Source of the DNA: an uncultured Ruminococcus sp.
GTDB taxonomy: Bacteria > Bacillota > Clostridia > Oscillospirales > Ruminococcaceae
Assembly: GCA_947345935.1 (NCBI GenBank)
Contig: CAMZZN010000004.1
Location: 1 to 64,000, forward strand
DNA: 64,000 nt
Direction of reading: 5' to 3'
The position numbers and the translations under genes are program-made. Shown here in pieces: positions 26,008 through 35,165 of the stretch; positions within the stretch are counted from its first letter, which is position 1, and every line of letters begins with the position of its first letter. The notes under the pieces are model-generated. The model did not search any database and was not told the origin of the DNA. It saw only the letters and a list, made by a program, of their open reading frames with translations.

Positions 26008-27504
26008 ATGTCATTAATAAATGTATCTGATCTGACATTTTCTTATGACGGAAGTTCTGAAAATGTTTTTGAAAATGTGAATTTACAGCTTGATACCAAT
26101 TGGAAATTAGGATTGACCGGACGAAACGGGAGGGGGAAAACTACACTTCTCCGGTTGCTTACCGGAGAACTTCGTGGCAGCGGAACTATTTCGTCACAGG
26201 TTGAATTTGAGTATTTCCCATACCATGTGGAATATCCGGAAATGTTTACTATCGACATCATTCGGGAAATTGCTCCGGAAGCTGACGACTGGGAGATCTA
26301 TCGTGAAATGTCACTGCTGAAAATAGGGCATGAAGCGGATTATCAGCAATTCTTCACGCTTTCTGGCGGCGAGCAGGCGAAAGCGATGCTGGTGGGATTA
26401 TTCTTGCGACGGAATTCATTTCTGCTGATAGACGAACCCACAGATCATCTTGACAGCAACGGCAGACGGATTCTGGGACAGTATCTGAGTCGGAAAAAAG
26501 GATTTATTATTGTATCCCATGACAGAATGCTGCTTGATGAGTGTACCGATCATATTCTGTCAATAGACAGATGCGGAATCAGTTTGCAAAAAGGAAATTA
26601 TTCCGATTGGCAGCGCAGTAAGGATATGCAGGACAGCTTTGAGCTTGCCATGAACGAGAAACTGAAAAAAGATATAAAGCGTCTTGAAGCGGCAGCAAAA
26701 CGCACGGCAGAATGGTCGGACAAGGCGGAAAGAGCAAAGATCGGTTTTGATCCGATGAAAGTTGAAAAAAATATATCCAGACGTCCCAATGAAGCGGCTA
26801 AAGCCAAGAAGATAATGTCACGTTCCGCTGCTATATCAGAGCGAAGGGAGAGGGCAGTCCGTGAAAAATCCGGACTGCTGAAAAATATTGAGCAGACGGC
26901 AGAACTGAAACTCATTCCTCTTGAATTTCATTCCCGACAGCTTTTACAGCTCGAAAAGATTTCGATAAATTATGGCGGAAGAATTGTTTGCAGCGGAGTT
27001 GATCTGACTGTTATACAGGGAGAACGGATAGCTCTTGTCGGCGGAAACGGATGCGGAAAAACGAGCATACTGCGGCTTATTAATGGCGAGAACATTGAGC
27101 ACGGCGGACTTGTTGTCCGGAACGGTCAGTTGAAAATATCTTATGTGCCGCAGAAAAGCGATCATCTTTATGGTTCGCTGAGAGAATATGCGGAATCGCT
27201 TGGGATAGAAGTCAGCCTGTTTTTTGCCGTTCTGAGAAAGCTCGGTTTTTCACGTGAACTTTTTGAGCGTAACATGTCAGAATTCAGCGCCGGTCAGAAG
27301 AAAAAGGTTCTTATAGCTGGAAGTCTATGCGAACGTGCGCATCTTTACATCTGGGATGAACCGCTGAATTATATCGATATTATTTCACGTATACAGATCG
27401 AAAGGCTTATCTTTGAAAGCCGTCCGACCATGATATTTGTGGAGCATGACGAAGCCTTCAGAGAAAAAATTGCGGACAGAGTTATTGAAATCGGTATGAA
27501 ATAA
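26008..27504 (+). CDS. ABC-F ribosomal protection protein, Lsa-type
   Basis: 498 residues with two ATPase domains and no membrane segments. First domain: Walker A GRNGRGKTTLL, signature LSGGEQAKAML, Walker B FLLIDEPTDHLD. A charged inter-domain linker (~200-300) follows. Second domain: GGNGCGKTSIL, FSAGQKKKVLIAG, LYIWDEPLNYIDI. The start MSLINVSDLTFSYDGSSENV and the WDEPLNYID motif match the Lsa group, which dislodges lincosamide, streptogramin A and pleuromutilin antibiotics from the ribosome. Resistance is inferred, not shown. Expression is probably induced by attenuation through the leader described upstream. Confidence 0.9.
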   Translation: MSLINVSDLTFSYDGSSENVFENVNLQLDTNWKLGLTGRNGRGKTTLLRLLTGELRGSGTISSQVEFEYFPYHVEYPEMFTIDIIREIAPEADDWEIYREMSLLKIGHEADYQQFFTLSGGEQAKAMLVGLFLRRNSFLLIDEPTDHLDSNGRRILGQYLSRKKGFIIVSHDRMLLDECTDHILSIDRCGISLQKGNYSDWQRSKDMQDSFELAMNEKLKKDIKRLEAAAKRTAEWSDKAERAKIGFDPMKVEKNISRRPNEAAKAKKIMSRSAAISERRERAVREKSGLLKNIEQTAELKLIPLEFHSRQLLQLEKISINYGGRIVCSGVDLTVIQGERIALVGGNGCGKTSILRLINGENIEHGGLVVRNGQLKISYVPQKSDHLYGSLREYAESLGIEVSLFFAVLRKLGFSRELFERNMSEFSAGQKKKVLIAGSLCERAHLYIWDEPLNYIDIISRIQIERLIFESRPTMIFVEHDEAFREKIADRVIEIGMK

Positions 27505-27513
27505 TGCTATAAT
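27485..27513 (+). promoter_or_regulatory. Promoter of the MmcQ/YjbR-type gene
   Basis: TTGAAA at 27485-27490, 17-bp spacer, TATAAT at 27508-27513; it overlaps the 3' end of the ABC-F gene. Confidence 0.65.
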
Positions 27514-27574
27514 GGAGACACAGCATTTGTTTGCATAGCAGATTCAGTAAGACAGCAGGAAAGGAAAAAGAAAA

Positions 27575-28348
27575 ATGCGAAGAAAAATATTTCAGTATGC
27601 ATTAGAAAAGTATGGTACACAGCCGGAATATCTATGGGAAAGAACACCGGATGCAGCTGTTCTCCGTCATTCAGACAACAGAAAGTGGTATGGAGTTGTT
27701 ATGACCGTGGCATATAAAAAGCTCGGACTTGCCAAGGAGGGGAGCGTTGATATTCTTGATGTAAAGACTGACTCTCTGCTGGCGGGCTCGCTGAGACTTA
27801 AAAAAGGGATCTTACCGGGATATCACATGAATAAGGGAAGCTGGATAACGCTTCTTCTTGACGGCACGCTCGGGGAGGATGATATATTTTCGATTCTCGA
27901 TATGAGCTATGAGCTGACGTCAGGCAGAAAAGTCGGATCCTCTGATAAATGCAGCAACTGGATAATTCCGGCAAATCCAAAGTATTATGATATTGACAGG
28001 CATATATCAGAATGTGATGACGGAGTATTTCTCTGGAAGCAGAGCAGAAGTATGTCGGCAGGCAATAATGTCTATATTTATGTAACCGCTCCGGTGTCCG
28101 GCATCAGGTATAAATGCCGTGTACTGGAGGCAGATATTCCCTATAGAATGTCCGACGATAATATAAGAATGACAAAGGCTATACGCCTGAAACTGTTGAA
28201 ATGCTACGATGAGCCGATAAGTCTTGCACATCTTCGGGAACACGGAGTTTTTTCGGTGCGTGGACCGAGAAGTATGCCGGATAGTCTTGCACGTGAGCTT
28301 GATGACGGTTCCGGATCGGGCGGCGAACCGGAATTTTCAAAAAAATAA
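27575..28348 (+). CDS. MmcQ/YjbR-family protein with an EVE-like C-terminal half
   Basis: 257 residues. Residues 1-120 match MmcQ/YjbR (CyaY-like DNA-binding fold): an AVLRHSDNRKWYGVV strand pair, VDILDVKTD, GYHMNKGSWITLLLDG, and a final SYELT helix. Residues ~125-240 resemble an EVE/PUA-like domain (NWIIPANPKYYDI, FLWKQSR, VYIYVTAPVSGIRYKC, VLEADIPY). EVE-like domains bind modified bases in other proteins, so a nucleic-acid-binding role is plausible; the function of this fusion is unknown. AGGAAAGG precedes the ATG. Confidence 0.82.
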   Translation: MRRKIFQYALEKYGTQPEYLWERTPDAAVLRHSDNRKWYGVVMTVAYKKLGLAKEGSVDILDVKTDSLLAGSLRLKKGILPGYHMNKGSWITLLLDGTLGEDDIFSILDMSYELTSGRKVGSSDKCSNWIIPANPKYYDIDRHISECDDGVFLWKQSRSMSAGNNVYIYVTAPVSGIRYKCRVLEADIPYRMSDDNIRMTKAIRLKLLKCYDEPISLAHLREHGVFSVRGPRSMPDSLARELDDGSGSGGEPEFSKK

Positions 28349-28369
28349 GAAAAAAATTACAAAAGGTAC

Positions 28370-28398
28370 TTGAAAAATTTCTTGAAATAGTGTAAAAT
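28370..28398 (+). promoter_or_regulatory. Promoter of the glycolytic cluster
   Basis: TTGAAA at 28370-28375, 17-bp spacer, TAAAAT at 28393-28398, ahead of pgk. Confidence 0.7.
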
Positions 28399-28458
28399 AT
28401 AATTGTACGTTGTTATAATATTAACAACTTATCTTATAAACGAAAGGATGTCATACCA

Positions 28459-29679
28459 ATGGCAGGATTAAACAAGGTTACAGTAGAAGACATTAACGTT
28501 AAGGGCAGAAAGGTTCTTGTAAGAGTTGACTTCAATGTTCCCCTGAAGGACGGAGTTATCACAAACGACAACAGAATCCAGGCAGCTCTTCCCACTATCA
28601 ACAAGCTGATTGAAAACGGCGCAAAGGTTGTTCTTTGTTCGCATCTGGGCAAACCCAAGAATGGTCCTGAGGCTAAGTTCTCCCTTGCTCCCGCTGCTGC
28701 AAGACTTGCTGAGCTTGTAAACACAAAGGTGGTTTTTGCCGCTGACGATACAGTAGTAGGCGACAACTCAAAGAAAGCTGTTGCTGAAATGGCTGACGGC
28801 GAGATCGTTGTTCTTGAGAATACAAGATTCCGTGGCGCTGAAGAGACAAAGAACGGTGAAGAATTCTCTAAGGAACTGGCAGAGCTTGTTGACGGCGAAG
28901 TATTCGTTATGGACGCTTTCGGTTCTGCACACCGTGCTCATGCTTCAACAGCAGGTGTTACAAAGTTTGTAAAGGAAACGGCTGTAGGTTATCTGATGCA
29001 GAAAGAGATCAAGTATCTCGGCAACGCAGTTGAAGTTCCTGAGAGACCTTTTGTTGCTATTCTCGGCGGCGCTAAGGTTGCAGATAAGCTCAATGTAATC
29101 TCCAACCTCCTTGAAAAGTGCGATACGCTCATCATTGGCGGCGGTATGGCTTACACATTTATAAAGGCAAACGGCGGTTCTATCGGACAGTCTCTCGTTG
29201 ACGACGAAAAGCTTGACTACTGCAAGGAAATGCTTGCAAAGGCAGAGTCTCTCGGCAAGAAGATCCTTCTTCCTGTTGATACTACAGTAGCAGCTTCTTT
29301 CCCTGATCCTATCGACGCTGAGATCGCTGTTGAAAACGTAGATTCCGACAAGATCCCTGCTGATAAAATGGGACTTGATATCGGCGTTAAGACACAGGAG
29401 ATCTTTGCTGAAGCAGTAAAGACAGCCAAGACTGTTGTATGGAACGGACCTATGGGCGTATTCGAGAATCCTGTTCTTGCTAAGGGAACGATCGCAGTTG
29501 CTAAGGCTCTTGCTGAAACAGACGCTACAACTATCATCGGCGGCGGAGATTCCGCAGCAGCAGTTATGCAGCTCGGTTTTGCTGACAAGATGAGCCACAT
29601 TTCCACAGGCGGCGGAGCTTCTCTTGAATATCTTGAGGGTAAGGTTCTTCCCGGAGTTGCAGCAATCGCTGAAAAGTAA
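28459..29679 (+). CDS. pgk: Phosphoglycerate kinase
   Basis: 406 residues, normal for the family. Converts 1,3-bisphosphoglycerate and ADP to 3-phosphoglycerate and ATP. Seen motifs: [12 protein letters not shown] (substrate-binding Arg/Asp), [26 protein letters not shown], the nucleotide loop [20 protein letters not shown] and the GGGDSAAAV glycine motif. Codon use is strongly biased (repeated CTT/GCT/AAG), as expected for a highly expressed gene. First gene of a pgk-tpiA-gpmI run; a gap gene is not in the window. Confidence 0.98.
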   Translation: MAGLNKVTVEDINVKGRKVLVRVDFNVPLKDGVITNDNRIQAALPTINKLIENGAKVVLCSHLGKPKNGPEAKFSLAPAAARLAELVNTKVVFAADDTVVGDNSKKAVAEMADGEIVVLENTRFRGAEETKNGEEFSKELAELVDGEVFVMDAFGSAHRAHASTAGVTKFVKETAVGYLMQKEIKYLGNAVEVPERPFVAILGGAKVADKLNVISNLLEKCDTLIIGGGMAYTFIKANGGSIGQSLVDDEKLDYCKEMLAKAESLGKKILLPVDTTVAASFPDPIDAEIAVENVDSDKIPADKMGLDIGVKTQEIFAEAVKTAKTVVWNGPMGVFENPVLAKGTIAVAKALAETDATTIIGGGDSAAAVMQLGFADKMSHISTGGGASLEYLEGKVLPGVAAIAEK

Positions 29680-29693
29680 TTCAATAAATCAAT

Positions 29694-29717
29694 AGGGCGA
29701 GTAGAGATATTCGCCCT
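29694..29717 (+). terminator. Weak hairpin between pgk and tpiA
   Basis: Stem AGGGCGA/TCGCCCT with a 10-base loop, followed by TATTAT rather than a T-tract. It may be a partial terminator or a 3'-end stabiliser. Confidence 0.45.
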
Positions 29718-29807
29718 TATTATAAAGTTAACAAAACGTCAATGATTTATTTCTAAACAGAATAGATATTGTAATTGGTAAAGTTTATTAAAAAGGAGTC
29801 GTTTATA

Positions 29808-30584
29808 ATGAATAAGTCAACAAGAAAGGCTATTATTGCCGGAAACTGGAAAATGAATAAGACAAGACCCGAGGCTAAGGAGCTTCTCGAAGCTATCAAG
29901 CCTCTCGTTGCAAACGCAGAGGGAAACGTTGAAGTCATCGCCTGCGTTCCTTTCACAAACCTTGAAACAGCTATCAATGCTACAGAGGGTTCTAACGTAA
30001 AGATCGGCGCTGAGAACGTTCACTTTGAGAAGAGCGGCGCATTTACAGGCGAGATCTCCGCAGATATGCTTACGGAACTCGGAGTTGAGTACGTTGTTAT
30101 CGGACACAGTGAGAGACGTCAGTATTTCGGCGAAACAGACGAGACAGTTAACAAGAGAACTCTTGCTGCACTTAATGCAGGTCTCAAGCCAATCGTTTGC
30201 GTTGGCGAGCTTAAATGGGAGCGTGAGTGCAACATTACTGAGGAAGTTATCGCACGTCAGATCAAGCTTGATCTCTGGTCTGTAACTGCTGAACAGGTAA
30301 AGAACGTCGTTATCGCTTACGAGCCTGTATGGGCTATCGGAACAGGACTTACAGCTACTCCCGATCAGGCAGAGAAAGTATGCGGATTCATCCGTGCTCA
30401 GCTTGCAAAGCTCTACGATCAGGCAACTGCTGATTCTGTAACTATCCAGTACGGCGGTTCTATGAATGCTGCAAACTGTGCAGAGCTTCTCGCAAAGCCT
30501 AACATTGACGGCGGTCTCATCGGCGGAGCTTCACTCAAGGCTGCTGATTTCAATACTATCGTTCAGGCTGCTGTAAACGGCTGA
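29808..30584 (+). CDS. tpiA: Triosephosphate isomerase
   Basis: 258 residues. Interconverts dihydroxyacetone phosphate and glyceraldehyde 3-phosphate. Seen: GNWKMNK with the active-site Asn-Lys, the catalytic His in VIGHSERR, catalytic Glu in AYEPVWAIGTG, and the phosphate-binding IQYGGSMNA and GGLIGGASL loops. ATG 29808 is chosen because AAGGAG lies just upstream; the frame is open 11 codons earlier without a site. Codon bias is as in pgk. Confidence 0.98.
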   Translation: MNKSTRKAIIAGNWKMNKTRPEAKELLEAIKPLVANAEGNVEVIACVPFTNLETAINATEGSNVKIGAENVHFEKSGAFTGEISADMLTELGVEYVVIGHSERRQYFGETDETVNKRTLAALNAGLKPIVCVGELKWERECNITEEVIARQIKLDLWSVTAEQVKNVVIAYEPVWAIGTGLTATPDQAEKVCGFIRAQLAKLYDQATADSVTIQYGGSMNAANCAELLAKPNIDGGLIGGASLKAADFNTIVQAAVNG

Positions 30585-30624
30585 TTATTAATCCATAAAA
30601 ATCTAATTTGAAAGGGTTTTAACA

Positions 30625-32142
30625 ATGTCAAAAAAACCTGTAGCGCTTATAATCATGGACGGATTTGGCTACAATCCGGAAGATTACGGCAATGCTATCA
30701 CTGCCGCTAAAACACCTAATATAGATAAATACATGAAAGGTCCCCATACTCTTATCGGAGCAAGCGGTCTCGATGTTGGTCTCCCTGACGGACAAATGGG
30801 AAATTCCGAGGTAGGTCATACCAATATCGGAGCAGGACGTATCGTTTACCAGATGCTGGTTAAGATCTCCAAGGATATCAAAGACGGAACTTTCTTTAAC
30901 AATCAGGTCATCCTTGACGCAATGAACAACTGCAAGGAAAAGAATTCCGCTCTCCACCTTATGGGACTTCTTTCTCCCGGCGGCGTACACAGTCACATGG
31001 AGCACCTTTTCGGTCTTGTAGAAATGGCAAAGAAAAACGGTCTTGACAAGGTGTATATCCATGCATTCCTTGACGGACGTGACGTTCCTCCGTCATCCGC
31101 AGCTGAATATATGGAAGAGACCGTTGCCGAACTCAACAAGATCGGTCTTGGAAAAATTGCAACGATCAGCGGACGTTTTTACGCTATGGATCGTGACAAT
31201 GCCTGGGATCGTGTTGAAAAAGCATATTCTGCTCTCGTTTATGGTGAGGGAATCAGCGAAGCTGATCCGGTTCAGGCAATAAAGAATTCCTATGCAAACG
31301 ATGTAACGGACGAATTTATGCTTCCTACGGTAATTGAGGGCGGCGCTCAGATCAGCGCTGACGACAGTGTTATTTTCTTTAATTTCCGTCCTGATCGTGC
31401 AAGACAGATAACAAGAGCATTTGTTGATCCTGATTTTGCGGGATTCACAAGAAAGAATGGATTTTTTCCTGTTAAATTTGTTTGTATGGCTCAGTATGAT
31501 GCGGCAATGCCTAACGTTACCGTTGCATATCCTCCAGAGCAGCTCACAATGACTCTTGGTGAATATCTCAGTAAATCGGGAAAGACACAGCTTCGTATAG
31601 CCGAGACTCAGAAGTATGCGCACGTTACGTTCTTCTTTAACGGCGGCGAAGAAAAGCAGTTTGAGGGCGAGGACAGAATACTTATCAAGTCACCCGATGT
31701 AGCGACTTTTGATATGAAGCCGGAAATGAGCGCATATGAGGTCTGCGATGCTGTTGTAGACGCTATAAACAACGATAAGTACGACGTTATTATTCTCAAC
31801 TATGCAAACTGCGATATGGTCGGACATACGGGTATTTTCGATGCCGCAGTACAGGCTGTTGAGGCGGTTGACGAGTGTGTCGGACGTATGGTGGAGGCTA
31901 TCCTTGCAAAGGGAGGCGCAGCTCTTATCACTGCCGATCATGGTAACGCTGATAAGATGTACGAACCTGACGGAAGTCCGTTTACGGCTCACACAACGAA
32001 TCCGGTGCCTCTTATTGCTGTCGGAATTGACGGACAGCTTCGCAGCGGCGGCGTTCTTGCTGATCTTGCACCTACGATGCTTGAAATACTTGAACTGCCT
32101 CAGCCAAAGGAAATGACGGGAAAATCGCTTCTTGTCAAGTAG
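30625..32142 (+). CDS. gpmI: Phosphoglycerate mutase, cofactor-independent
   Basis: 505 residues, typical length. Two-manganese alkaline-phosphatase-fold enzyme that converts 3- to 2-phosphoglycerate. Seen: first metal site LIIMDGFGYN, catalytic Ser in GQMGNSEVGHTNIGAGR, HSHMEHLFGL, FLDGRDVPP, the NFRPDRARQ Arg cluster, NYANCDMVGHTG and the C-terminal ITADHGNADKM metal motif. Third gene of the glycolytic run, 40 bp after tpiA, with an AAAGGG ribosome site. Confidence 0.98.
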   Translation: MSKKPVALIIMDGFGYNPEDYGNAITAAKTPNIDKYMKGPHTLIGASGLDVGLPDGQMGNSEVGHTNIGAGRIVYQMLVKISKDIKDGTFFNNQVILDAMNNCKEKNSALHLMGLLSPGGVHSHMEHLFGLVEMAKKNGLDKVYIHAFLDGRDVPPSSAAEYMEETVAELNKIGLGKIATISGRFYAMDRDNAWDRVEKAYSALVYGEGISEADPVQAIKNSYANDVTDEFMLPTVIEGGAQISADDSVIFFNFRPDRARQITRAFVDPDFAGFTRKNGFFPVKFVCMAQYDAAMPNVTVAYPPEQLTMTLGEYLSKSGKTQLRIAETQKYAHVTFFFNGGEEKQFEGEDRILIKSPDVATFDMKPEMSAYEVCDAVVDAINNDKYDVIILNYANCDMVGHTGIFDAAVQAVEAVDECVGRMVEAILAKGGAALITADHGNADKMYEPDGSPFTAHTTNPVPLIAVGIDGQLRSGGVLADLAPTMLEILELPQPKEMTGKSLLVK

Positions 32143-32152
32143 AATGAATTTT

Positions 32153-32186
32153 AGTGCCGGCTTTTTGCGTCGGCACTTGCTTTTAA
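32153..32186 (+). terminator. Terminator after gpmI
   Basis: Stem AGTGCCG/CGGCACT (32153-32159 with 32171-32177) followed by TGCTTTTA. It falls inside the open frame upstream of apbE, which argues that apbE starts after it. Confidence 0.65.
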
Positions 32187-32194
32187 AAATTAAT

Positions 32195-33226
32195 ATGCTT
32201 AAAACGATTTTAATAAGTTTTCTCTGCTTTGTCTCTCTGACGGGCTGCGGAAAGCGCAGTATTGCTCCTGATAAGAATTCAGCAACAGACCGCAGTGTGT
32301 TTGCAATGGATACATTCATGACTATGCGTGCCTATGGGGAGGACGGCGGAGCTGCCCTTGAAAAAGCTGAAAAAAGAATAACAGAGCTTGAATCATTATT
32401 TTCCGTGACTATGGAAAACAGCGATATACAGCGTATCAACAGCGCTAATGGCATTTCGGTATCTGTGTCGGAAGAAACGGCAGAACTGATCGGCGAAGCT
32501 GTCAGGTTTGGCGATGAAACTGATGGCGCACTTGACATAACTTTGTACAGTGTGCTCCGGGAATGGGGATTCACCGAAGATGAATTTCACGTACCGGATG
32601 CAGACAGTATCGCCGGTTCTCTTGAATATGTTGACTACAGCAGAGTTTTGGTTGACGTACAAACAGTCACGCTTCCGGCAGGATTCCAGATTGATCTTGG
32701 AGCGTTGGCAAAAGGGTATACATCCGATGCCGTAATTGATATATTACGTGAAAACGGAGTTGATTCGGCGGTTATCAGTCTCGGCGGAAATGTGCAGACT
32801 CTCGGCAGAAAGCCTGACGGTTCACGGTGGAAAATCGCAGTGCGTGACCCGTTTGCACCCGAAAGCGATATGTGCGTTCTTGAAACGGGGGAGACGGCTG
32901 TAGTTACCTCCGGAAGTTACGAACGTTTTTTTATTGGAGATGACGGAAAAAAATACTGGCATATCCTGGATCCATCCGATGGTTATCCTGCAGATAACGG
33001 TCTTGTTTCAGTTACAGTCATCGGAAAGAGCGGTCTGTACTGTGACGCAATGTCTACGGCATTGTTCGTTATGGGAAAGGAACGTGCTGTTGAATTCTGG
33101 AGTAAAAACAAGAATTTTGATATGATTCTTGTTACGGACTCTAAGGAGATCTTTTATACTAAAAGTAAAGAGTATGCTTTTGAAAATCTGACAGAAATGT
33201 CTGCGGAGGTGTTGGGGGATAACTAA
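32195..33226 (+). CDS. apbE: FAD:protein FMN transferase, lipoprotein
   Basis: 343 residues. Attaches FMN covalently to Thr/Ser of flavoproteins such as Rnf or Nqr subunits outside the membrane. Lipoprotein signal MLKTILISFLCFVSLTGC. Family motifs: FAMDTFMTMRAYG, IQRINSANG, QIDLGALAKGYTSDAV, ISLGGNVQTLG and the magnesium-binding HILDPSDGYPADNGL. The ATG at 32195 is preferred because it places the lipobox correctly and follows the terminator, but no clear ribosome site is visible. Followed closely by NusG-II and a Gx transporter, a grouping common in Clostridia. Confidence 0.93.
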   Translation: MLKTILISFLCFVSLTGCGKRSIAPDKNSATDRSVFAMDTFMTMRAYGEDGGAALEKAEKRITELESLFSVTMENSDIQRINSANGISVSVSEETAELIGEAVRFGDETDGALDITLYSVLREWGFTEDEFHVPDADSIAGSLEYVDYSRVLVDVQTVTLPAGFQIDLGALAKGYTSDAVIDILRENGVDSAVISLGGNVQTLGRKPDGSRWKIAVRDPFAPESDMCVLETGETAVVTSGSYERFFIGDDGKKYWHILDPSDGYPADNGLVSVTVIGKSGLYCDAMSTALFVMGKERAVEFWSKNKNFDMILVTDSKEIFYTKSKEYAFENLTEMSAEVLGDN

Positions 33227-33257
33227 AGGTGTAAAGCTGTGCCTTGCTGCTGTAATT

Positions 33258-33602
33258 GTGATTTTCATTTTATCGGCAGCGGCTTCATTTATTATCATGC
33301 GTCGGTCTGACAGGGGAAATCCGGAAAAAAATGCAGGCGCTAACTATGTGGAGATCGTCCGAGACAACGAAGTAATTTACCGTTTTGACCTTAACAGCGA
33401 ATCAGATCGTACCTTCCGGGTAGAATATCCGGGAGGCGGCTGGAATGATGTAACTGTCGAAAACTCGCAGATTTTCATTTCTGATTCCGACTGCCCTGAC
33501 AAGACGTGCATGAAAATGGGAAAGCTCCGTTCTGAATATGCGCCTATAGTATGTCTGCCGCACAAACTTGTGATACAATTTAGCGATAAGGGAGACGAGT
33601 GA
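33258..33602 (+). CDS. NusG domain II-containing membrane protein
   Basis: About 114 residues from GTG 33258. An N-terminal membrane helix is followed by a NusG-II beta domain (YVEIVRDNEVIYRFDL, YPGGGWNDVTVENSQIFI, SDCPDKTCMKMGKL, IVCLPHKLVI). The CPDKTC and CLPHK motifs are diagnostic. The start is undecided: GTG 33258 cuts the membrane helix, while the frame is open upstream to about 33219 (ITKGVKLCLAAVIVIF) behind GGAGG but offers no ATG, GTG or TTG there. A rare ATA, ATT or CTG start is possible. The domain is often found next to ApbE and the Gx transporter; its function is unclear. Confidence 0.82.
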   Translation: MIFILSAAASFIIMRRSDRGNPEKNAGANYVEIVRDNEVIYRFDLNSESDRTFRVEYPGGGWNDVTVENSQIFISDSDCPDKTCMKMGKLRSEYAPIVCLPHKLVIQFSDKGDE

Positions 33603-34129
33603 TGAAGATAAGAAAAATTACAGAGCTTTCACTGCTGACAGGACTTGCGCTGATAATATTCATAGTGGAACTTAGATTTCCGGATATCCTGCATATTCCC
33701 GGTGTAAAGCTGGGACTGTCAAATGTTATTACAGTATACGCTGTGTATAAATACAATGCCTGCGAGGTGTTTCTTATCGTATTAGCAAGAGTACTCCTTG
33801 GAACAATGTTTGCGTCAAATTTTTCAGCTCTGATCTATAGTTTCTCCGGAGCTGTCTGTTGCCTTGCAGGGATGCTGCTGCTGAAACGAATAATTCCTGT
33901 CCGGTGGCTGTGGTTATGCAGCATTATCGGAGCAGTTCTGCACAATACCGGACAGATTGCTGCTGCTATTGCTGTTATGCGTTCTTTTGCAGTGATATCT
34001 TATTATCCGTTTCTGATAGTCTGCGGATGCATTGCAGGCGCTTTTACAGGGATATGTGCTCAGCTTGTAATCAACAGAATAGGAAAAACAAGAAGAAGTA
34101 CTAAAGAAAAGAGGTTATTTTATGATTAA
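33602..34129 (+). CDS. Gx transporter family / heptaprenyl diphosphate synthase component I-like
   Basis: 175 residues, five or six membrane segments, with the family's LELRFPDILHIPGVKLGLSN-type segment (here VELRFPDILHIPGVKLGLSN) and ITVYAVYK. Annotated in databases either as Gx transporter or as heptaprenyl diphosphate synthase subunit I; the membrane topology favours an ECF S-component-like transport role. It overlaps the NusG-II stop (TGATG), so the two are coupled. ATG 33602 has GGGAGA upstream. Confidence 0.88.
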   Translation: MKIRKITELSLLTGLALIIFIVELRFPDILHIPGVKLGLSNVITVYAVYKYNACEVFLIVLARVLLGTMFASNFSALIYSFSGAVCCLAGMLLLKRIIPVRWLWLCSIIGAVLHNTGQIAAAIAVMRSFAVISYYPFLIVCGCIAGAFTGICAQLVINRIGKTRRSTKEKRLFYD

Positions 34130-34352
34130 TCCGGCGTCGCTTCTGAATTTAAAACGCTGCTTCGGTATTTTCAGAAACAATCACCCAAAGGCTATTCAGT
34201 TTGCGGAGAATATTTCGGACAAGATTGTCGAGGGCAGTATAATAGAGATCAACGTTCAGTTTCCTGACGGAAGCAGAAGTAAAGCAAATATTAAGGTAAA
34301 CAGGGATGATATTGAACTTATCGGCGAACTGCGGAGGTCGGTGGGCAAATGA
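34122..34352 (+). CDS. Small conserved-looking protein, unknown
   Basis: 76 residues, soluble, starting inside the last codons of the Gx transporter gene and overlapping the next gene by 4 bases. A helix (NLKRCFGIFRNNHPKAIQFA) precedes a small beta part (GSIIEINVQFPDGSRSKANI) and a terminal helix. Coupling on both sides supports a real gene. I do not recognise it. Confidence 0.7.
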   Translation: MINPASLLNLKRCFGIFRNNHPKAIQFAENISDKIVEGSIIEINVQFPDGSRSKANIKVNRDDIELIGELRRSVGK

Positions 34353-35158
34353 TTCCTTATAATAACAGTAAGCCGTCAGTTATTTTTTTTGACATAGATG
34401 GTACTCTTGTGACTGAAGATAAACGAAGCATTATTCCCGACAGCGCCAGCAACGCTATTGCCGAAACCAGGAGGCGGGGAAATCTGACTTTTATAAATAC
34501 GGGCAGAACTGCTTTCAATATCGGCAGCCGTGTGAGGGAACTTGGTTTTGACGGATATGTCTGCGGCTGCGGAACTTATATTGAATACGAAGGTAAGGTC
34601 GTCTCGGATAACCGTCTTGAACAGAAATTCTGCCGGAAAATTGCAGAGATCGTGAGGGAATGCTTTGTTACTCCTGTTTACGAAGACAGGAACGGATATT
34701 TCTTTGATGATAAACTCCCCATGAATGACGCTCTCAGAAATTTTCTTGATGTTTTCGTTGATCCGGGCATAGATATTACCGGACGTGTGGATGATGACGA
34801 TTTTATTTTCGACAAGTTTGTTGTATGGCTTGACGACAGTTCGGATGAAGAAAAATTTCGCTCTGAGATTGGAAAATATTTTGATATAATAGATCGTGGC
34901 GGAAGATTTTTTGAAAATGTTCCTCTTGGTTTTTCCAAATCTACCGGTATCAGATTTATTCTTGACAGGCTCGGAATACCGATTGAAAATGCTTACGCTA
35001 TCGGTGACAGTATGAACGATATCCCGATGCTCCGGGCTGTTCCCAACAGTATCGCAATGGGCGGCGCAGAACAGCTTTACCCATATGTTTCGTACATAAC
35101 AACGCCCATTGAAAAGGACGGTATCGCAAATGCCCTTGAACATTTTGGTTTGATCTGA
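34349..35158 (+). CDS. HAD-superfamily phosphatase, Cof type
   Basis: 269 residues. Motif I IFFDIDGTLV (nucleophile Asp), motif II INTGRT, Lys in GFSKSTGIRF, and motif IV AIGDSMNDIPML. The large C2-type cap between residues ~85 and 190 fits Cof/YidA-like sugar-phosphate or flavin-nucleotide phosphatases. The substrate is unknown. It is coupled to the small gene upstream and ends the ApbE cluster. Confidence 0.92.
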   Translation: MIPYNNSKPSVIFFDIDGTLVTEDKRSIIPDSASNAIAETRRRGNLTFINTGRTAFNIGSRVRELGFDGYVCGCGTYIEYEGKVVSDNRLEQKFCRKIAEIVRECFVTPVYEDRNGYFFDDKLPMNDALRNFLDVFVDPGIDITGRVDDDDFIFDKFVVWLDDSSDEEKFRSEIGKYFDIIDRGGRFFENVPLGFSKSTGIRFILDRLGIPIENAYAIGDSMNDIPMLRAVPNSIAMGGAEQLYPYVSYITTPIEKDGIANALEHFGLI

Positions 35159-35165
35159 GAGCTTG

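Noticed and set aside
28945-29598. 217-codon open frame on the minus strand
   Set aside because: Antisense to pgk; produced by the strong codon bias of that gene.
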